A stretch of DNA of 64,000 nucleotides from NCBI RefSeq assembly GCF_014655295.1, contig NZ_BNBI01000019.1:1-64000 (forward strand), in the 5' to 3' direction. Made by a program: the position numbers and the translations under genes. Below are positions 50,398 to 63,837 of this stretch, piece after piece. This stretch comes from Streptomyces fumanus (GTDB taxonomy: Bacteria > Actinomycetota > Actinomycetes > Streptomycetales > Streptomycetaceae). The notes below the pieces were generated by a model. That model was not told the DNA's origin. It did not search any database and was given only the letters and a program-made list of their open reading frames with translations. Each line of letters begins with the position of its first letter. Within the stretch, counting starts at the first letter, position 1.

Positions 50398-51636
50398 ATG
50401 GAAAGCTTCTCGCTGATCCTCGCGATTGTGGTGGTAACCGCACTCGCGTTCGATTTCACGAACGGTTTCCACGACACCGCGAACGCGATGGCCACGACCA
50501 TTTCCACGGGCGCCCTCAAGCCCAAGGTCGCGGTGGCCATGTCCGCCGTACTGAATCTGGTGGGCGCCTTCCTGTCCGTGGAAGTCGCCAACACGATCTC
50601 CAAGGGTCTCGTCGACGAGACCGGCATCCGTCCCGAGGTCATCTTCGCCGCCCTGGTCGGCGCGATCCTCTGGAACCTGCTGACCTGGCTGGTCGGACTG
50701 CCGTCCAGCTCCTCGCACGCCCTGATGGGCGGTCTGATCGGCGCCGCCGTCGCCTCCGCCGGCCTCGGCGCGGTGCACGGCGACGTCCTCGTCACCAAGG
50801 TGCTGCTGCCGGCGATCGCCGCCCCGGTCGTGGCGGGCGTCGCGGCGATGGTCGCCTCCCGGCTGACCTACACGCTGGGCCGCAAGGCCGACGGCGAGGC
50901 CGCCGCCAAGGGCTACCGCGCCGGGCAGATCGCCTCGGCCGGCCTGGTCTCGCTGGCGCACGGCACCAACGACGCGCAGAAGACCATGGGCATCATCACC
51001 CTGGCCCTGGTGGCCGGCGGCGCCCTGGCCCCCGACTCCGACCCGCCGGTGTGGGTCATCCTCTCGGCCGGCCTGGCCATCGCGCTCGGCACCTACCTCG
51101 GCGGCTGGCGGATCATCCGCACCATGGGCAAGGGCCTGACCGACCTCCAGCCGCAGCAGGGCTTCGCCGCCCAGACCAGCGCGGCCACGGTCATCCTGGC
51201 CTCCTCCCACCTGGGCTTCTCGCTGTCCACCACGCACTCCGTCTCCGGATCGGTGATGGGCGCCGGCCTCGGCCGCAAGGGCGGTGTGGTCCGCTGGTCC
51301 ACGGCGACCCGGATGTTCGTCGCCTGGGCGCTGACCCTGCCGGCCGCGGCCCTGGTCGCCGCGCTCGCCGAGTGGGTGTGCGGCCTGGGCGACTGGGGCA
51401 CCGCGCTCGTCGCCCTCTTCCTGGTCGGCTCCAGCTTCGCCATCTGGCGGATCTCCCGGCGCGAGGTGGTCGACCACACCAACGTCAACGCCGTCGGCGC
51501 CGAGGAGTCCGGTGTGGTCACCGCCGCCATCGCCGCCGTGACCCCGCCGCCCCCGGCGGGCGTGACCGAGGAGCTGACGGCCACCCTGCCCGCGCCCGAG
51601 CCCAAGACCCCGTCGGCCACCGCCACCCCCGTCTGA
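50398..51636 (+). CDS. pitH2: Low-affinity inorganic phosphate transporter (PiT family)
   Basis: This is a 412-residue PiT transporter with about ten helices. Both family signatures are present: FDFTNGFHDTANAMATTIST (N-terminal half, about residues 18-37) and AHGTNDAQKTMGIITLAL (C-terminal half). It imports phosphate, usually as a metal-phosphate complex coupled to protons. By the neighbouring cobalamin genes and the PHO box it corresponds, from memory, to pitH2 of S. coelicolor. The C-terminal 35 residues are a soluble Pro-rich tail. The ribosome site is weak (GGGTAA). A small membrane protein gene follows 40 bp later. Confidence 0.92.
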   Translation: MESFSLILAIVVVTALAFDFTNGFHDTANAMATTISTGALKPKVAVAMSAVLNLVGAFLSVEVANTISKGLVDETGIRPEVIFAALVGAILWNLLTWLVGLPSSSSHALMGGLIGAAVASAGLGAVHGDVLVTKVLLPAIAAPVVAGVAAMVASRLTYTLGRKADGEAAAKGYRAGQIASAGLVSLAHGTNDAQKTMGIITLALVAGGALAPDSDPPVWVILSAGLAIALGTYLGGWRIIRTMGKGLTDLQPQQGFAAQTSAATVILASSHLGFSLSTTHSVSGSVMGAGLGRKGGVVRWSTATRMFVAWALTLPAAALVAALAEWVCGLGDWGTALVALFLVGSSFAIWRISRREVVDHTNVNAVGAEESGVVTAAIAAVTPPPPAGVTEELTATLPAPEPKTPSATATPV

Positions 51637-51676
51637 GCCGCCCGGTCGCCCCCGGGTACGAAGGAAGAGAACCACC

Positions 51677-51898
51677 ATGAAGATCGACTGGGCAGCCCTC
51701 GGCTCCGTCTTCGGGGTCAGCCTCGTGGTCACCGTGGCCCTGGTGGCCCTGTTCACCCTCGGCATCGCCGGCCTGTCCCGCCGCGAGCGCGCCACCGCCC
51801 AGGGCGGTTCCGCGGCCCTGGCGGTCACCGGCGCCTACGTCTGCTTCGCGGCCTGCGCGGCGGCGGTGGCGTACGGCATCCACCTGATCGTCGCCTGA
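51677..51898 (+). CDS. Small two-helix membrane protein downstream of pitH2
   Basis: This is a 73-residue protein with two hydrophobic helices (VFGVSLVVTVALVALFTLGI and ALAVTGAYVCFAACAAAVAY) separated by a charged loop GLSRRERATAQGG. ATG 51677 has GAAGGAAGAG. It follows the phosphate transporter by 40 bp and precedes a terminator, so it is almost certainly co-transcribed with it and may be an accessory subunit. I do not recognise a named family. The paired helices are about 20 residues each and end with HLIVA. Confidence 0.8.
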   Translation: MKIDWAALGSVFGVSLVVTVALVALFTLGIAGLSRRERATAQGGSAALAVTGAYVCFAACAAAVAYGIHLIVA

Positions 51899-51919
51899 CC
51901 GGCGCCACCCGCGCGCGCC

Positions 51920-51955
51920 CGGCGGGGTGCGGGGCCCCGGCCCCGCACCCCGCCG
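51920..51955 (+). terminator. Terminator after the phosphate transporter operon
   Basis: A nearly perfect stem (51920-51936 pairing with 51939-51955), a long GC hairpin with a minimal loop and no T-run. It separates the transporter operon from the cobalamin riboswitch. Confidence 0.75.
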
Positions 51956-52021
51956 CACTGTGGGCCTTCGCACACTCCCCCGCCGCAGGTCAACGGCAAG
52001 TTGACGGGCGTTCGCGGGGCG

Positions 52022-52145
52022 TGGTGGACTTCCACAGCCATGTACGGCGGCAGGAGAGGAAGCCCGGTGTGAATCCGGCGCGGTCCCGCCACTGTGACCC
52101 GGGGGCGACCCCGGGGAGCCAGGAACTCTCACCGCCGGTCTCGTC
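52022..52145 (+). promoter_or_regulatory. Cobalamin (B12) riboswitch
   Basis: The conserved core is read directly: AAGCCCGGTGTGAATCCGGC, GCGGTCCCGCCACTGTGA, then GAGCCAGGAACTCT and ACCGCC near the end. These match the adenosylcobalamin aptamer of the Cbl class. It lies 100-230 bases before cobD. When coenzyme B12 is present the leader is expected to switch off the cob operon, by family precedent. Confidence 0.93.
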
Positions 52146-52252
52146 GAACCAGGGCGTGGACACCCTGAGTGAGGACACAACGCGATGCCCGGCTGCCGCC
52201 GTTCCAGGTTCACCACCAGGTCCCTTCCCGACCGCGCGACCGGCTGAGCCCC

Positions 52253-53206
52253 GTGCGAGCCGAACGCGTCTTCGCGTACGGCGCCGCCGCCGGCCTCCTC
52301 GGTGACCTGCTCCTCGGCGATCCCCGCCGCGGGCATCCGGTCGCCGTGTTCGGCCGTGCCGCGAGCGCCGTGGAACGAGTGCTCTGGCGCGACCACCGGG
52401 GCGCGGGCGCCCTGCACACCGCCGTGTGCGCCGGTGGCGCCGTCGCGCTGGGTGCCGTGGCCGAGCGCGCCGCACGCCGCTCCCCCGCCGCCTCCGTCGC
52501 GCTGACCGCCGCCGCCACCTGGGCCGTCGTCGGCGGCACCTCCCTCGCCCGGGAGGCCCGCGCCATCGGCCGGGCCCTGGCGGCCGGGGACGTCGAGGGC
52601 GCCCGCGCCCGGCTGCCGCACCTGTGCGGACGCGACCCGCAGGCGCTGGACGCCGACGGGATCGCCCGGGCCGTCGTGGAGTCCGTCGCAGAGAACACCT
52701 CCGACGCGGTGGTCGGCGCCCTGGTCTGGGGGGCCGCCGCCGGGGTGCCGGGGCTGCTCGGCTTCCGGGCCGTCAACACCCTCGACGCCATGGTCGGCCA
52801 CAGGTCCCCCCGCCACCTGCGGTACGGCTGGGCCTCGGCCCGGCTCGACGACCTCGCCGGCTGGCCGGGGGCCCGCCTCACCGCCGCCCTGGCCGCGCTG
52901 GCCGGCGACGACCGGCGGGGCGCGCTGCGGGCCTGGCGCGCCGACGCCCACCGGCACCCCAGCCCCAACGCCGGCCCGGTCGAGGCGTCCTTCGCGGGTG
53001 CCCTCGGCGTCCGCCTGGGCGGCACGCTCTCCTACGCCGGCCGGGTCGAACACCGGCCGGTGCTCAACGGGACGGCGGGCCGCGCCGTCCGGGTGACCGA
53101 CGTGGCACGGGCCGTACGGCTCTCCCGGCGCGTGAGCCTGCTGGCGCTCGGCGTCTGCGCGGGCGCGCGGCTGCTGACCGCACGGACGAGAGGACGGACC
53201 TCATGA
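52253..53206 (+). CDS. cobD: Adenosylcobinamide-phosphate synthase (CobD/CbiB)
   Basis: This is a 317-residue membrane protein that attaches the aminopropanol side chain to adenosylcobyric acid. Family segments are GLLGDLLLGDPRRGHPVAVF near the N terminus, VVESVAENTSDAVVGALVWG and FRAVNTLDAMVGHRSPRH in the middle, and HPSPNAGPVEASFAGALGVR near the C terminus. GTG 52253 is the most conservative start; in-frame GTG 52169 is possible. It is the first gene of the cobalamin operon, directly downstream of the riboswitch, and its TGA overlaps the cobQ ATG. Confidence 0.92.
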   Translation: MRAERVFAYGAAAGLLGDLLLGDPRRGHPVAVFGRAASAVERVLWRDHRGAGALHTAVCAGGAVALGAVAERAARRSPAASVALTAAATWAVVGGTSLAREARAIGRALAAGDVEGARARLPHLCGRDPQALDADGIARAVVESVAENTSDAVVGALVWGAAAGVPGLLGFRAVNTLDAMVGHRSPRHLRYGWASARLDDLAGWPGARLTAALAALAGDDRRGALRAWRADAHRHPSPNAGPVEASFAGALGVRLGGTLSYAGRVEHRPVLNGTAGRAVRVTDVARAVRLSRRVSLLALGVCAGARLLTARTRGRTS

Positions 53207-54707
53207 GCGGCGGACTGCTGGTCGCCGGCACCACCTCCGACGCCGGCAAGAGCGTCGTGACCGCCGGGATCTGCCGGTGGCTGGTGCGGCAGGGCGTGAA
53301 GGTGGCGCCGTTCAAGGCGCAGAACATGTCCCTGAACTCCTTCGTCACCCGCGAGGGCGCCGAGATCGGGCGGGCCCAGGCCATGCAGGCGCAGGCGTGC
53401 CGGGTGGAGCCGACCGCGCTGATGAACCCGGTGCTGCTCAAGCCGGGCGGCGAGCGCAGCAGCCAGGTCGTGCTGCTGGGCAAGCCGGTCGGGGAGCTGA
53501 GCGCCCGCGGCTACCACGGCGGACGGCAGCGGGAGCTGCTCGGCACCGTCCTGGACTGCCTGGCCGAGCTGCGGGGCAGCCACGACGCGGTGATCTGCGA
53601 GGGGGCGGGCAGCCCGGCGGAGATCAACCTGCGCCGGACCGACATCGTCAACATGGGCATCGCCCGGGGCGCCGGACTGCCCGTCCTGGTCGTCGGCGAC
53701 ATCGACCGCGGCGGCGTCTTCGCCTCCTTCTTCGGCACCCTCGCCCTGCTCTCGCCCGAGGACCAGGCGCTGGTCGCCGGGTTCCTGGTGAACAAGTTCC
53801 GCGGCGACGTGTCCCTGCTGGAACCCGGCCTCGACATGCTCCACGGGCTCACCGGGCGGCGCACGTACGGCGTGCTGCCCTACCGGCACGGGCTCGGCAT
53901 CGACGAGGAGGACGGGCTGCGCATCTCGCTGCGCGGGGCCGTGCGGGAGTCGGACACCGCCCCGCCGGTCGGCGAGGACGTGCTGCGGGTCGCCGTCTGC
54001 GCGGTGCCGCTGATGTCCAACTTCACGGACGTGGACGCGCTCGCCGCCGAGCCCGGCGTGCTGGTGCGGTTCGTGGACCGGCCCGAGGAACTGGCCGACG
54101 CCGACCTGGTGATCGTGCCGGGGACCCGGGGCACGGTCCGGGCACTTCAGTGGCTGCGGGCACGCGGACTCGCCGACGCCCTGGTCAGGAGGGCGGCTGA
54201 GGGGCGGCCCGTGCTCGGCATCTGCGGCGGGTTCCAGGTGCTCGGCGAGCACATCGAGGACGAGGTCGAGTCCCGCGCCGGACACGTCGACGGCCTCGGG
54301 GTGCTGCCCGTACGGGTGCGGTTCGCCCGCGAGAAGACCCTGACCCGGCCGGCCGGCGAGGCCCTCGGCGAACCCGTCGAGGGCTACGAGATCCACCACG
54401 GGGTCGCCACCGTGGCGGGCGGCGAACCCTTCCTGGACGGGTGCCGGGTCGGCCAGACCTGGGGCACGCACTGGCACGGCTCGCTGGAGTCGGACGGCTT
54501 CCGGCGGGCGTTCCTGCGCGAGGTGGCCGCCGCCGCGGGCCGCCGCTTCGTCCCCGCCCCCGGCACCTCGTTCGCCGCGCTGCGCGAGGAGCAGCTCGAC
54601 CGGCTCGGCGACCTGATCGAACAGCACGCGGACACGGACGCGCTGTGGCGGCTCATCGAGTCCGGCGCGCCGCAAGGACTGCCCTTCATCCCACCGGGAG
54701 CGCCCGC

Positions 54708-54711
<4 letters not shown>
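53203..54711 (+). CDS. cobQ: Cobyric acid synthase (CobQ/CbiP)
   Basis: This is a 502-residue glutamine-dependent amidase that adds four amide groups to adenosylcobyrinic acid a,c-diamide. The N-terminal nucleotide-binding domain has AGTTSDAGKSVVTAG and PFKAQNMSLNSFVTREGAEI. The C-terminal glutaminase domain has the nucleophilic Cys in VLGICGGFQVLGEHI and the catalytic His in TWGTHWHGSLESDGF. It overlaps cobD and cobN by ATGA on both sides. The length is standard. It makes cobyric acid from the products of CobO and CobB, encoded further downstream. Confidence 0.95.
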
Positions 54712-58360
<3,649 letters not shown>

Positions 58361-58364
<4 letters not shown>

Positions 58365-60379
58365 CCACCCCCTTTCCGTTCACGGCCGTGGTCGGCCAGG
58401 ACGATCTGCGGCTCGCGCTGCTGCTGAACGCCGTCTCCCCGGCGGTGGGCGGTGTGCTGGTGCGCGGCGAGAAGGGCACCGCGAAGTCGACGGCGGTGCG
58501 GGCGCTGGCGGCGCTGCTGCCGTCCGTGGACGTCGTCGCCGGGTGCCGGTTCTCCTGCGACCCGGCCGCCCCCGACCCGGACTGCCCGGACGGCCCGCAC
58601 GAACCGGGGGCGTCCGTCTCGCGGCCGGCCCGGATGGTCGAGCTGCCCGTCGGGGCCTCCGAGGACCGGCTGGTGGGCGCGCTGGACATCGAGCGGGCGC
58701 TGTCGGAGGGCGTCAAGGCGTTCGAGCCGGGCCTGCTGGCCGACGCGCACCGCGGCATCCTCTACGTCGACGAGGTCAACCTGCTCCACGACCACCTGGT
58801 CGACCTGCTGCTGGACGCCGCCGCGATGGGCGCCTCCTACGTCGAGCGCGAGGGGGTGTCGGTGCGGCACGCCGCCCGGTTCCTGCTCGTGGGCACCATG
58901 AACCCCGAGGAGGGCGAGCTGCGGCCGCAGTTGCTCGACCGGTTCGGGCTGACCGTCGAGGTCGCGGCCTCCCGGGAGCCCGGCCAGCGGGTCGAGGTGG
59001 TGCGGCGGCGGCTCGCGTACGACGACGACCCGGCCGGGTTCGCCGCGCGCTGGGCCGAGGAGGAGGCCGCCGTACGGGCCCGGATCGTGGCGGCGCGGGA
59101 GCTGCTGCCGCACGTCCGGCTCGGGGACGGGGCGCTGCGGCAGATCGCGGCGACCTGTGCCGCGTTCGAGGTGGACGGGATGCGCGCCGACATCGTGATG
59201 GCGCGCACGGCGACCGCGCTGGCCGCGTGGGCCGGGCGGACCGACGTCCTCGCCGAGGACGTGCGGCAGGCCGCGCTGCTGGCGCTGCCGCACCGGCGGC
59301 GGCGCAACCCGTTCGACGCGCCGGGGCTGGACGAGGACAAGCTGGACGAGACGCTGGAGGAGTTCGGCGGACCGGAGGACGAGGATCCGGACCCCGACCC
59401 GGACGGACCGGGCGGCGGGGGCGGGCAGCCGCCCTCCGACGGGCCCGCCGACGGCCCTCCGGAGGAGTCCGGGTCCGGTGGCGGCGCCGCGCGGCCGGAG
59501 GCCGGTCAGGGCGGTGAGCCGCAGCCGTCCGGTGCCGGGGAGCAGTCGGCGGTACGGGCGGCGGAGCCGTTCCGTACCAAGGTGCTGAGCGTGCCCGGTG
59601 TCGGCGAGGGCGCCGCGGGGCGGCGGTCGCGGGCGCGCACCGAGCGCGGGCGGACCACCGGGGCGCGCCGGCCGAAGGGCGCGCTGGGCAAGCTGCACCT
59701 GGCCGCCACCGTGCGGGCCGCCGCACCGCACCAGCGGGCGCGGGGACGCAGCGGTCCGGGGCTGGTGATCCGCCGGGACGATCTGCGGCAGGCGGTCAAG
59801 GAGGGGCGCGAGGGCAACCTGGTGCTGTTCGTCGTGGACGCCTCCGGGTCGATGGCGGCGCGGCAGCGGATGAGCGCCGTGAAGGGGGCGGTACTGTCCC
59901 TGCTGCTCGACGCCTACCAGCGGCGGGACAAGGTGGGGCTGGTGACCTTCCGGGGGACGGCGGCGGAGGTGGCGCTGCCGCCCACCTCCTCGGTGGACGC
60001 GGCGGCGGGGCGGTTGGAGGCGCTGCCCACGGGCGGGCGGACCCCGCTGGCGGCCGGGCTGCTGCGGGCGCACGAGGTGCTGCGGGTGGAGAAGCTGCGC
60101 GACCCCGCGCGGCGGGCGCTGCTCGTGGTGGTGACGGACGGGCGGGCCACCGGAGGCCCGGAGCCGGTGGCGCTGGCCGGACGGGCGGCGCGGCTGTTCG
60201 CGGCCGAGGGGGTCGCCTCCGTGGTCGTGGACTGCGAGTCGGGCCCGGTGCGGCTCGGGCTGGCGGGGCGGCTCGCGGGCGAGCTGGGCGGCACCGCCGT
60301 GACGCTGGACGAGCTGCGGGCGGACTCCCTCGCCGGGCTCGTGAAGGACGTACAGGGAACTTCCAGGAGGGCCGCGTAG
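58361..60379 (+). CDS. ChlI/ChlD-fusion AAA+ ATPase subunit of the cobaltochelatase
   Basis: This is a 672-residue protein fusing a ChlI-like AAA+ ATPase with a ChlD-like VWA domain. Walker A is VRGEKGTAKSTAVRAL and Walker B is GILYVDEVNLLHD. Residues about 215-310 are the AAA lid. A Gly/Pro/Asp-rich acidic linker covers about residues 335-400. The VWA domain starts LVLFVVDASGSMAARQRMSA (MIDAS DxSGS). It replaces CobS/CobT in actinobacteria that have CobN (inferred from fusion and position). GTG 58361 overlaps the cobN stop by GTGA. It ends in TAG whose last G starts cobO. Confidence 0.92.
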
Positions 60380-60978
60380 TGCCGCAGGGACAGCCGAGTG
60401 TCGTACCGGACGACGGACTGACGACCCGTCAGCGGCGCAACCGGCCGCTGGTCGTCGTGCACACGGGCGTGGGCAAGGGCAAGTCGACGGCCGCCTTCGG
60501 GCTGGCGCTGCGGGCCTGGAACCAGGGCTGGCCGATCGGGGTGTTCCAGTTCGTCAAGTCGGCGAAGTGGAAGGTCGGCGAGGAGCGGGCGCTGCGGGTG
60601 CTCGGCGACTCCGGTGAGGGCGGGACCGTCGCCTGGCACAAGATGGGCGAGGGCTGGTCCTGGGTGCAGCGCGACGCGCAGATGGACAACGAGGAGAAGG
60701 CCCGGGAGGGCTGGGAGCAGGTCAAGCGGGACCTGGCCGCCGAGACGTACACGCTGTACGTGCTGGACGAGTTCGCCTACCCGATGCACTGGGGGTGGGT
60801 GGACACCGACGAGGTGGTGGAGGTGCTGCGGAACCGGCCGGGGACCCAGCATGTGGTGATCACTGGGCGGAACGCGCCGGAGAAACTCGTGGAGTTCGCG
60901 GATCTGGTCACCGACATGTCCAAGGTCAAGCACCCGATGGACGTCGGGCAGAAGGGGCAGAGGGGCATCGAGTGGTGA
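60379..60978 (+). CDS. cobO: Cob(I)yrinic acid a,c-diamide adenosyltransferase (CobO)
   Basis: This 199-residue enzyme transfers the adenosyl group of ATP to cobalt. The phosphate loop VVHTGVGKGKSTAAFGLALR is near residue 33. GVFQFVKSAKWKVGEE and LDEFAYPMHWGWVDTDEVVE follow, with HVVITGRNAPEKLVEFADLV close to the end. GTG 60379 overlaps the preceding TAG by one base; its own TGA overlaps the next GTG. The length is typical. It supplies adenosylcobyrinic acid a,c-diamide to CobQ. Confidence 0.95.
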   Translation: MPQGQPSVVPDDGLTTRQRRNRPLVVVHTGVGKGKSTAAFGLALRAWNQGWPIGVFQFVKSAKWKVGEERALRVLGDSGEGGTVAWHKMGEGWSWVQRDAQMDNEEKAREGWEQVKRDLAAETYTLYVLDEFAYPMHWGWVDTDEVVEVLRNRPGTQHVVITGRNAPEKLVEFADLVTDMSKVKHPMDVGQKGQRGIEW

Positions 60979-62354
60979 GCTCCGTGCCCCGGCTGGTGGT
61001 CGCCGCGCCCGCCTCCGGGAGCGGCAAGACCACCGTCGCCACCGGGCTGATGGCCGCGCTGGCCGCGCGGGGGCTCGCCGTGTCCCCGCACAAGGTCGGC
61101 CCGGACTACATCGACCCCGGCTACCACGCGCTCGCCACCGGGCGGGCGGGGCGGAACATCGACGCGTACCTGTGCGGCCCCGAGCTGATCGGCCCGCTGT
61201 TCCGGCACGGGGCGGACGGGTGCGACATCGCCGTGGTCGAAGGGGTCATGGGGCTGTACGACGGGGCCGCCGGGGAGGGCGAGCTGGCGTCCACCGCGCA
61301 GGTCGCCAAGGTGCTGGGGGCGCCGGTGGTGCTGGTCGTCGACGCCTCGGCGCAGTCGCGGTCGGTGGCGGCGCTGGTGCACGGGTTCGTCTCCTGGGAC
61401 CCGGAGGTGCGGGTCGGGGGCGTGATCCTGAACAAGGTGGGGTCGGACCGGCACGAGGGGCTGCTGCGGGAGGCGCTGGAGTCGGTCGGCGTGCCCGTCT
61501 TCGGGGTGCTGCGGCGGACGGACCGGGTCGGGGTGCCGTCCCGGCACCTCGGGCTGGTGCCGGTCGCCGAGCGGGGGTCCGCCGCGGTGGACGCCGTGGC
61601 GGCGATGGGGGCGCTGGTGTCCCAGGGGTGCGATCTGGACGCCCTCGTGGCGCTGGCCCGGTCCGCCGGGGCCCTGCCGGGGAGCCCCGCCCCCTGGACC
61701 CCCGGGGAGTCCCCCGACCAGGACCACCCGGCTCGCGTGTCCGGGAAGCCGAGGCCCCGCGTCGCCCTCGCCGGCGGGGCCGCGTTCACCTTCTCCTACG
61801 CCGAGCACGCCGAGCTGCTCGCCGCCGCCGGGGCCGAGGTCGTCGTGTTCGACCCCCGGCGGGACGAGCATCTGCCCGACGGGACCGACGGGCTGGTGAT
61901 CGGCGGCGGGTTCCCGGAGGTGTACGCCGAGGAGCTGTCCGCCAACGAGCCGTTGCGCGAGGCCGTCGCCGACCTCGCCGGGCGCGGCGCTCCGGTGGCC
62001 GCCGAGTGCGCGGGGCTGCTGTACCTGTGCCGGGAGCTGGACGGGCTGCCGATGTGCGGGGTGCTGGACGCGTCGGCGCGGATGGCCGAGCGGCTGACGC
62101 TGGGCTACCGGGACGCGGTGGCCGTCGGCGACAGCGCGCTGGCCGCCGCGGGGACGCGGATGCGGGGGCACGAGTTCCACCGGACGGTGGTGGAGCCGGG
62201 GGCCGGGGCGGCTCCGGCGTGGGGGGTGCGGGCGCCCGGGCGGCGCCTGGAAGGTTTCGTACAGCGCGGTGTGCACGCGAGTTATCTGCACACGCACTGG
62301 GCGTCCCGGCCCGGTGTCGCCCGTCGGTTCGTGGAGAGGTGCCGGACGTCATGA
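60975..62354 (+). CDS. cobB: Cobyrinic acid a,c-diamide synthase (CobB/CbiA)
   Basis: This is a 459-residue glutamine-dependent amidase acting on the a and c side chains of the (hydrogeno)byrinic acid ring. The ATP motif is VVAAPASGSGKTTVATGLMA near the N terminus, with HKVGPDYIDPGYHALATGR next. The glutaminase nucleophile is in APVAAECAGLLYLCREL, and HEFHRTVVEPGAG includes the catalytic His region. Residues about 235-260 form a Pro-rich linker. GTG 60975 overlaps the cobO stop (GTGA). It is part of the cobalamin operon under the B12 riboswitch. Confidence 0.94.
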   Translation: MSSVPRLVVAAPASGSGKTTVATGLMAALAARGLAVSPHKVGPDYIDPGYHALATGRAGRNIDAYLCGPELIGPLFRHGADGCDIAVVEGVMGLYDGAAGEGELASTAQVAKVLGAPVVLVVDASAQSRSVAALVHGFVSWDPEVRVGGVILNKVGSDRHEGLLREALESVGVPVFGVLRRTDRVGVPSRHLGLVPVAERGSAAVDAVAAMGALVSQGCDLDALVALARSAGALPGSPAPWTPGESPDQDHPARVSGKPRPRVALAGGAAFTFSYAEHAELLAAAGAEVVVFDPRRDEHLPDGTDGLVIGGGFPEVYAEELSANEPLREAVADLAGRGAPVAAECAGLLYLCRELDGLPMCGVLDASARMAERLTLGYRDAVAVGDSALAAAGTRMRGHEFHRTVVEPGAGAAPAWGVRAPGRRLEGFVQRGVHASYLHTHWASRPGVARRFVERCRTS

Positions 62355-63082
62355 ACAGCCATCTGGTCGGAGTCGGGGTGGGCCCCGGTGATCCGGAGCT
62401 GGTGACCGTCAAGGGCGTCAACGCCCTGCGGGCGGCCGAGGTCGTCGTCGTCCCCGTGATGGACACCGGGGAGCGGGGGCGGGCGGAGGCGACCGTGCTG
62501 CACTACGTGCCCGCCGAGAAGGTCGTCCGGGTGGTGTTCGCGCTGAACGAGCGGTCCGACCGGGCCCGGCGCGAGGCGGCCTGGGACGCGGCCGGCGAGC
62601 GGGTGGCGGAGCTGCTGCGGGCGCACGGGCGGGTGGCGTTCGCGACCATCGGCGACCCGAACGTGTACTCGACGTTCACGTATCTCGCGCAGACCGTCGG
62701 CGCCCTGGTGCCGGGCACCGTGGTGGAGACCGTGCCGGGCATCACCGCGATGCAGGACCTCGCGGCGCGGTCGGGGGCCGTGCTGACCGAGGGCACCGAG
62801 CCGCTGACGCTGGTGCCGGTGACCGCGGGGGCGGCGGTGCTGAAGGAGGCGCTGAACGGGCCGGGGACGGTCGTGGCGTACAAGTTCGGGCGGCAGGCCG
62901 CCGAGGTCGCCGAGGCGCTGCGGGAGACCGGGCGGCTGGCGGACGCGGTGTGGGGCTCGGCGCTGGGGCTGGCGGAGGAGTCGGTACGGCCGGCCGCCGA
63001 CCTCGACGGCGCCCCCCTGCCGTACCTGTCGACGCTGATCGCCCCGCCCCGGCGGGACGGCGGCCGGGGCGGCAAGCTGTGA
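62351..63082 (+). CDS. cobI: Precorrin-2 C20-methyltransferase (CobI)
   Basis: This is a 243-residue SAM-dependent methylase of the tetrapyrrole family. Signatures are VGVGPGDPELVTVKGVNALR at the N terminus, FATIGDPNVYSTFTYLAQTV in the middle and VETVPGITAMQDLAARSGAV. It methylates C20 of precorrin-2, an early step of the aerobic corrin pathway. The ATG overlaps the cobB stop. It is the last gene of the operon visible here; other methyltransferases (cobJ, cobM, cobL, cobF-type functions) must lie elsewhere, perhaps just right of the window. Confidence 0.95.
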   Translation: MNSHLVGVGVGPGDPELVTVKGVNALRAAEVVVVPVMDTGERGRAEATVLHYVPAEKVVRVVFALNERSDRARREAAWDAAGERVAELLRAHGRVAFATIGDPNVYSTFTYLAQTVGALVPGTVVETVPGITAMQDLAARSGAVLTEGTEPLTLVPVTAGAAVLKEALNGPGTVVAYKFGRQAAEVAEALRETGRLADAVWGSALGLAEESVRPAADLDGAPLPYLSTLIAPPRRDGGRGGKL

Positions 63083-63111
63083 CCGGCCGTACGGCGTGCG
63101 GTGCCGGGGTC

Positions 63112-63837
63112 TCATTCGGCGAGGCCGACCACCAGCCAGATGAAGCCCGCGCCCGCGATCGTGCACAGCAGCGTCGAGCGGGCCGGGTGCGCGTGGTGGG
63201 CCTCGGGCAGGATCTCGGCGGCGGCGAGGTAGAGCAGGACGCCGCCGAACAGGCCGAGGTACGCGCCGAGGGCCTGCTCCGGAAGGGTGAACAGCAGCGT
63301 GGAGGCCGCGCCGAGGACCGGCGCCACCGCGTCCGCGCCCAGCATGGCCAGGGCGCGGCGGCGGGCGTTGCCGTACAGGCTGGTCAGTGTGTAGGTGTTG
63401 AAGCCGTCGGCGAAGTCGTGGGCGATCACGGCGAGCGCGACGGCCAGGCCCATGCCCTCGCCGACCTGGAAGGCCGCGCCGATCGCCACGCCGTCCATGG
63501 CGCTGTGCCCGACCATCGCGGCGGCGGCCGTCAGGCCCACCTCCGGGGTGCGGGCGTGCTCGTCGGCGCCGTGCGCGGCCCGGCGGGCGGCGAGCAGGCG
63601 TTCGCCCAGATGGGCGAGGAGAAACCCGGCGACGAACAGCAGCAGCGCCTCCGGCACGCCGAACACCTCGTGGCCCGCCGCCTCCAGCGCCTCCGGCAGC
63701 AGGTCCAGGCCGACCACGCCCAGCATCAGCCCACCGGCCAGGCCCAGCACCAGATGGCGGCGGTCGGTCACCCGCTGTGCCGTCCAGCCGCCGGCCAGCG
63801 TCATCAGGAACGCGCCGAGCGCGACGAAGACCGCCAT
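63112..63837 (-). CDS. ZIP-family metal transporter (ZupT-like)
   Basis: This is a 241-residue membrane protein of the ZIP family with about eight helices. The metal-binding signatures are HSAMDGVAIGAAFQV (His-x3-Asp-Gly) and HDFADGFNTYTL. The loop between helices 3 and 4 has His-containing ARRAAHGADEHAR. ZIP proteins import Zn2+ and other divalent metals. Its place next to the cobalamin genes invites the idea of cobalt supply, but that is only a positional inference. ATG 63837 has AAGAG. It is convergent with cobI, with a 29-bp gap. Confidence 0.9.
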   Translation of the reverse strand: MAVFVALGAFLMTLAGGWTAQRVTDRRHLVLGLAGGLMLGVVGLDLLPEALEAAGHEVFGVPEALLLFVAGFLLAHLGERLLAARRAAHGADEHARTPEVGLTAAAAMVGHSAMDGVAIGAAFQVGEGMGLAVALAVIAHDFADGFNTYTLTSLYGNARRRALAMLGADAVAPVLGAASTLLFTLPEQALGAYLGLFGGVLLYLAAAEILPEAHHAHPARSTLLCTIAGAGFIWLVVGLAE

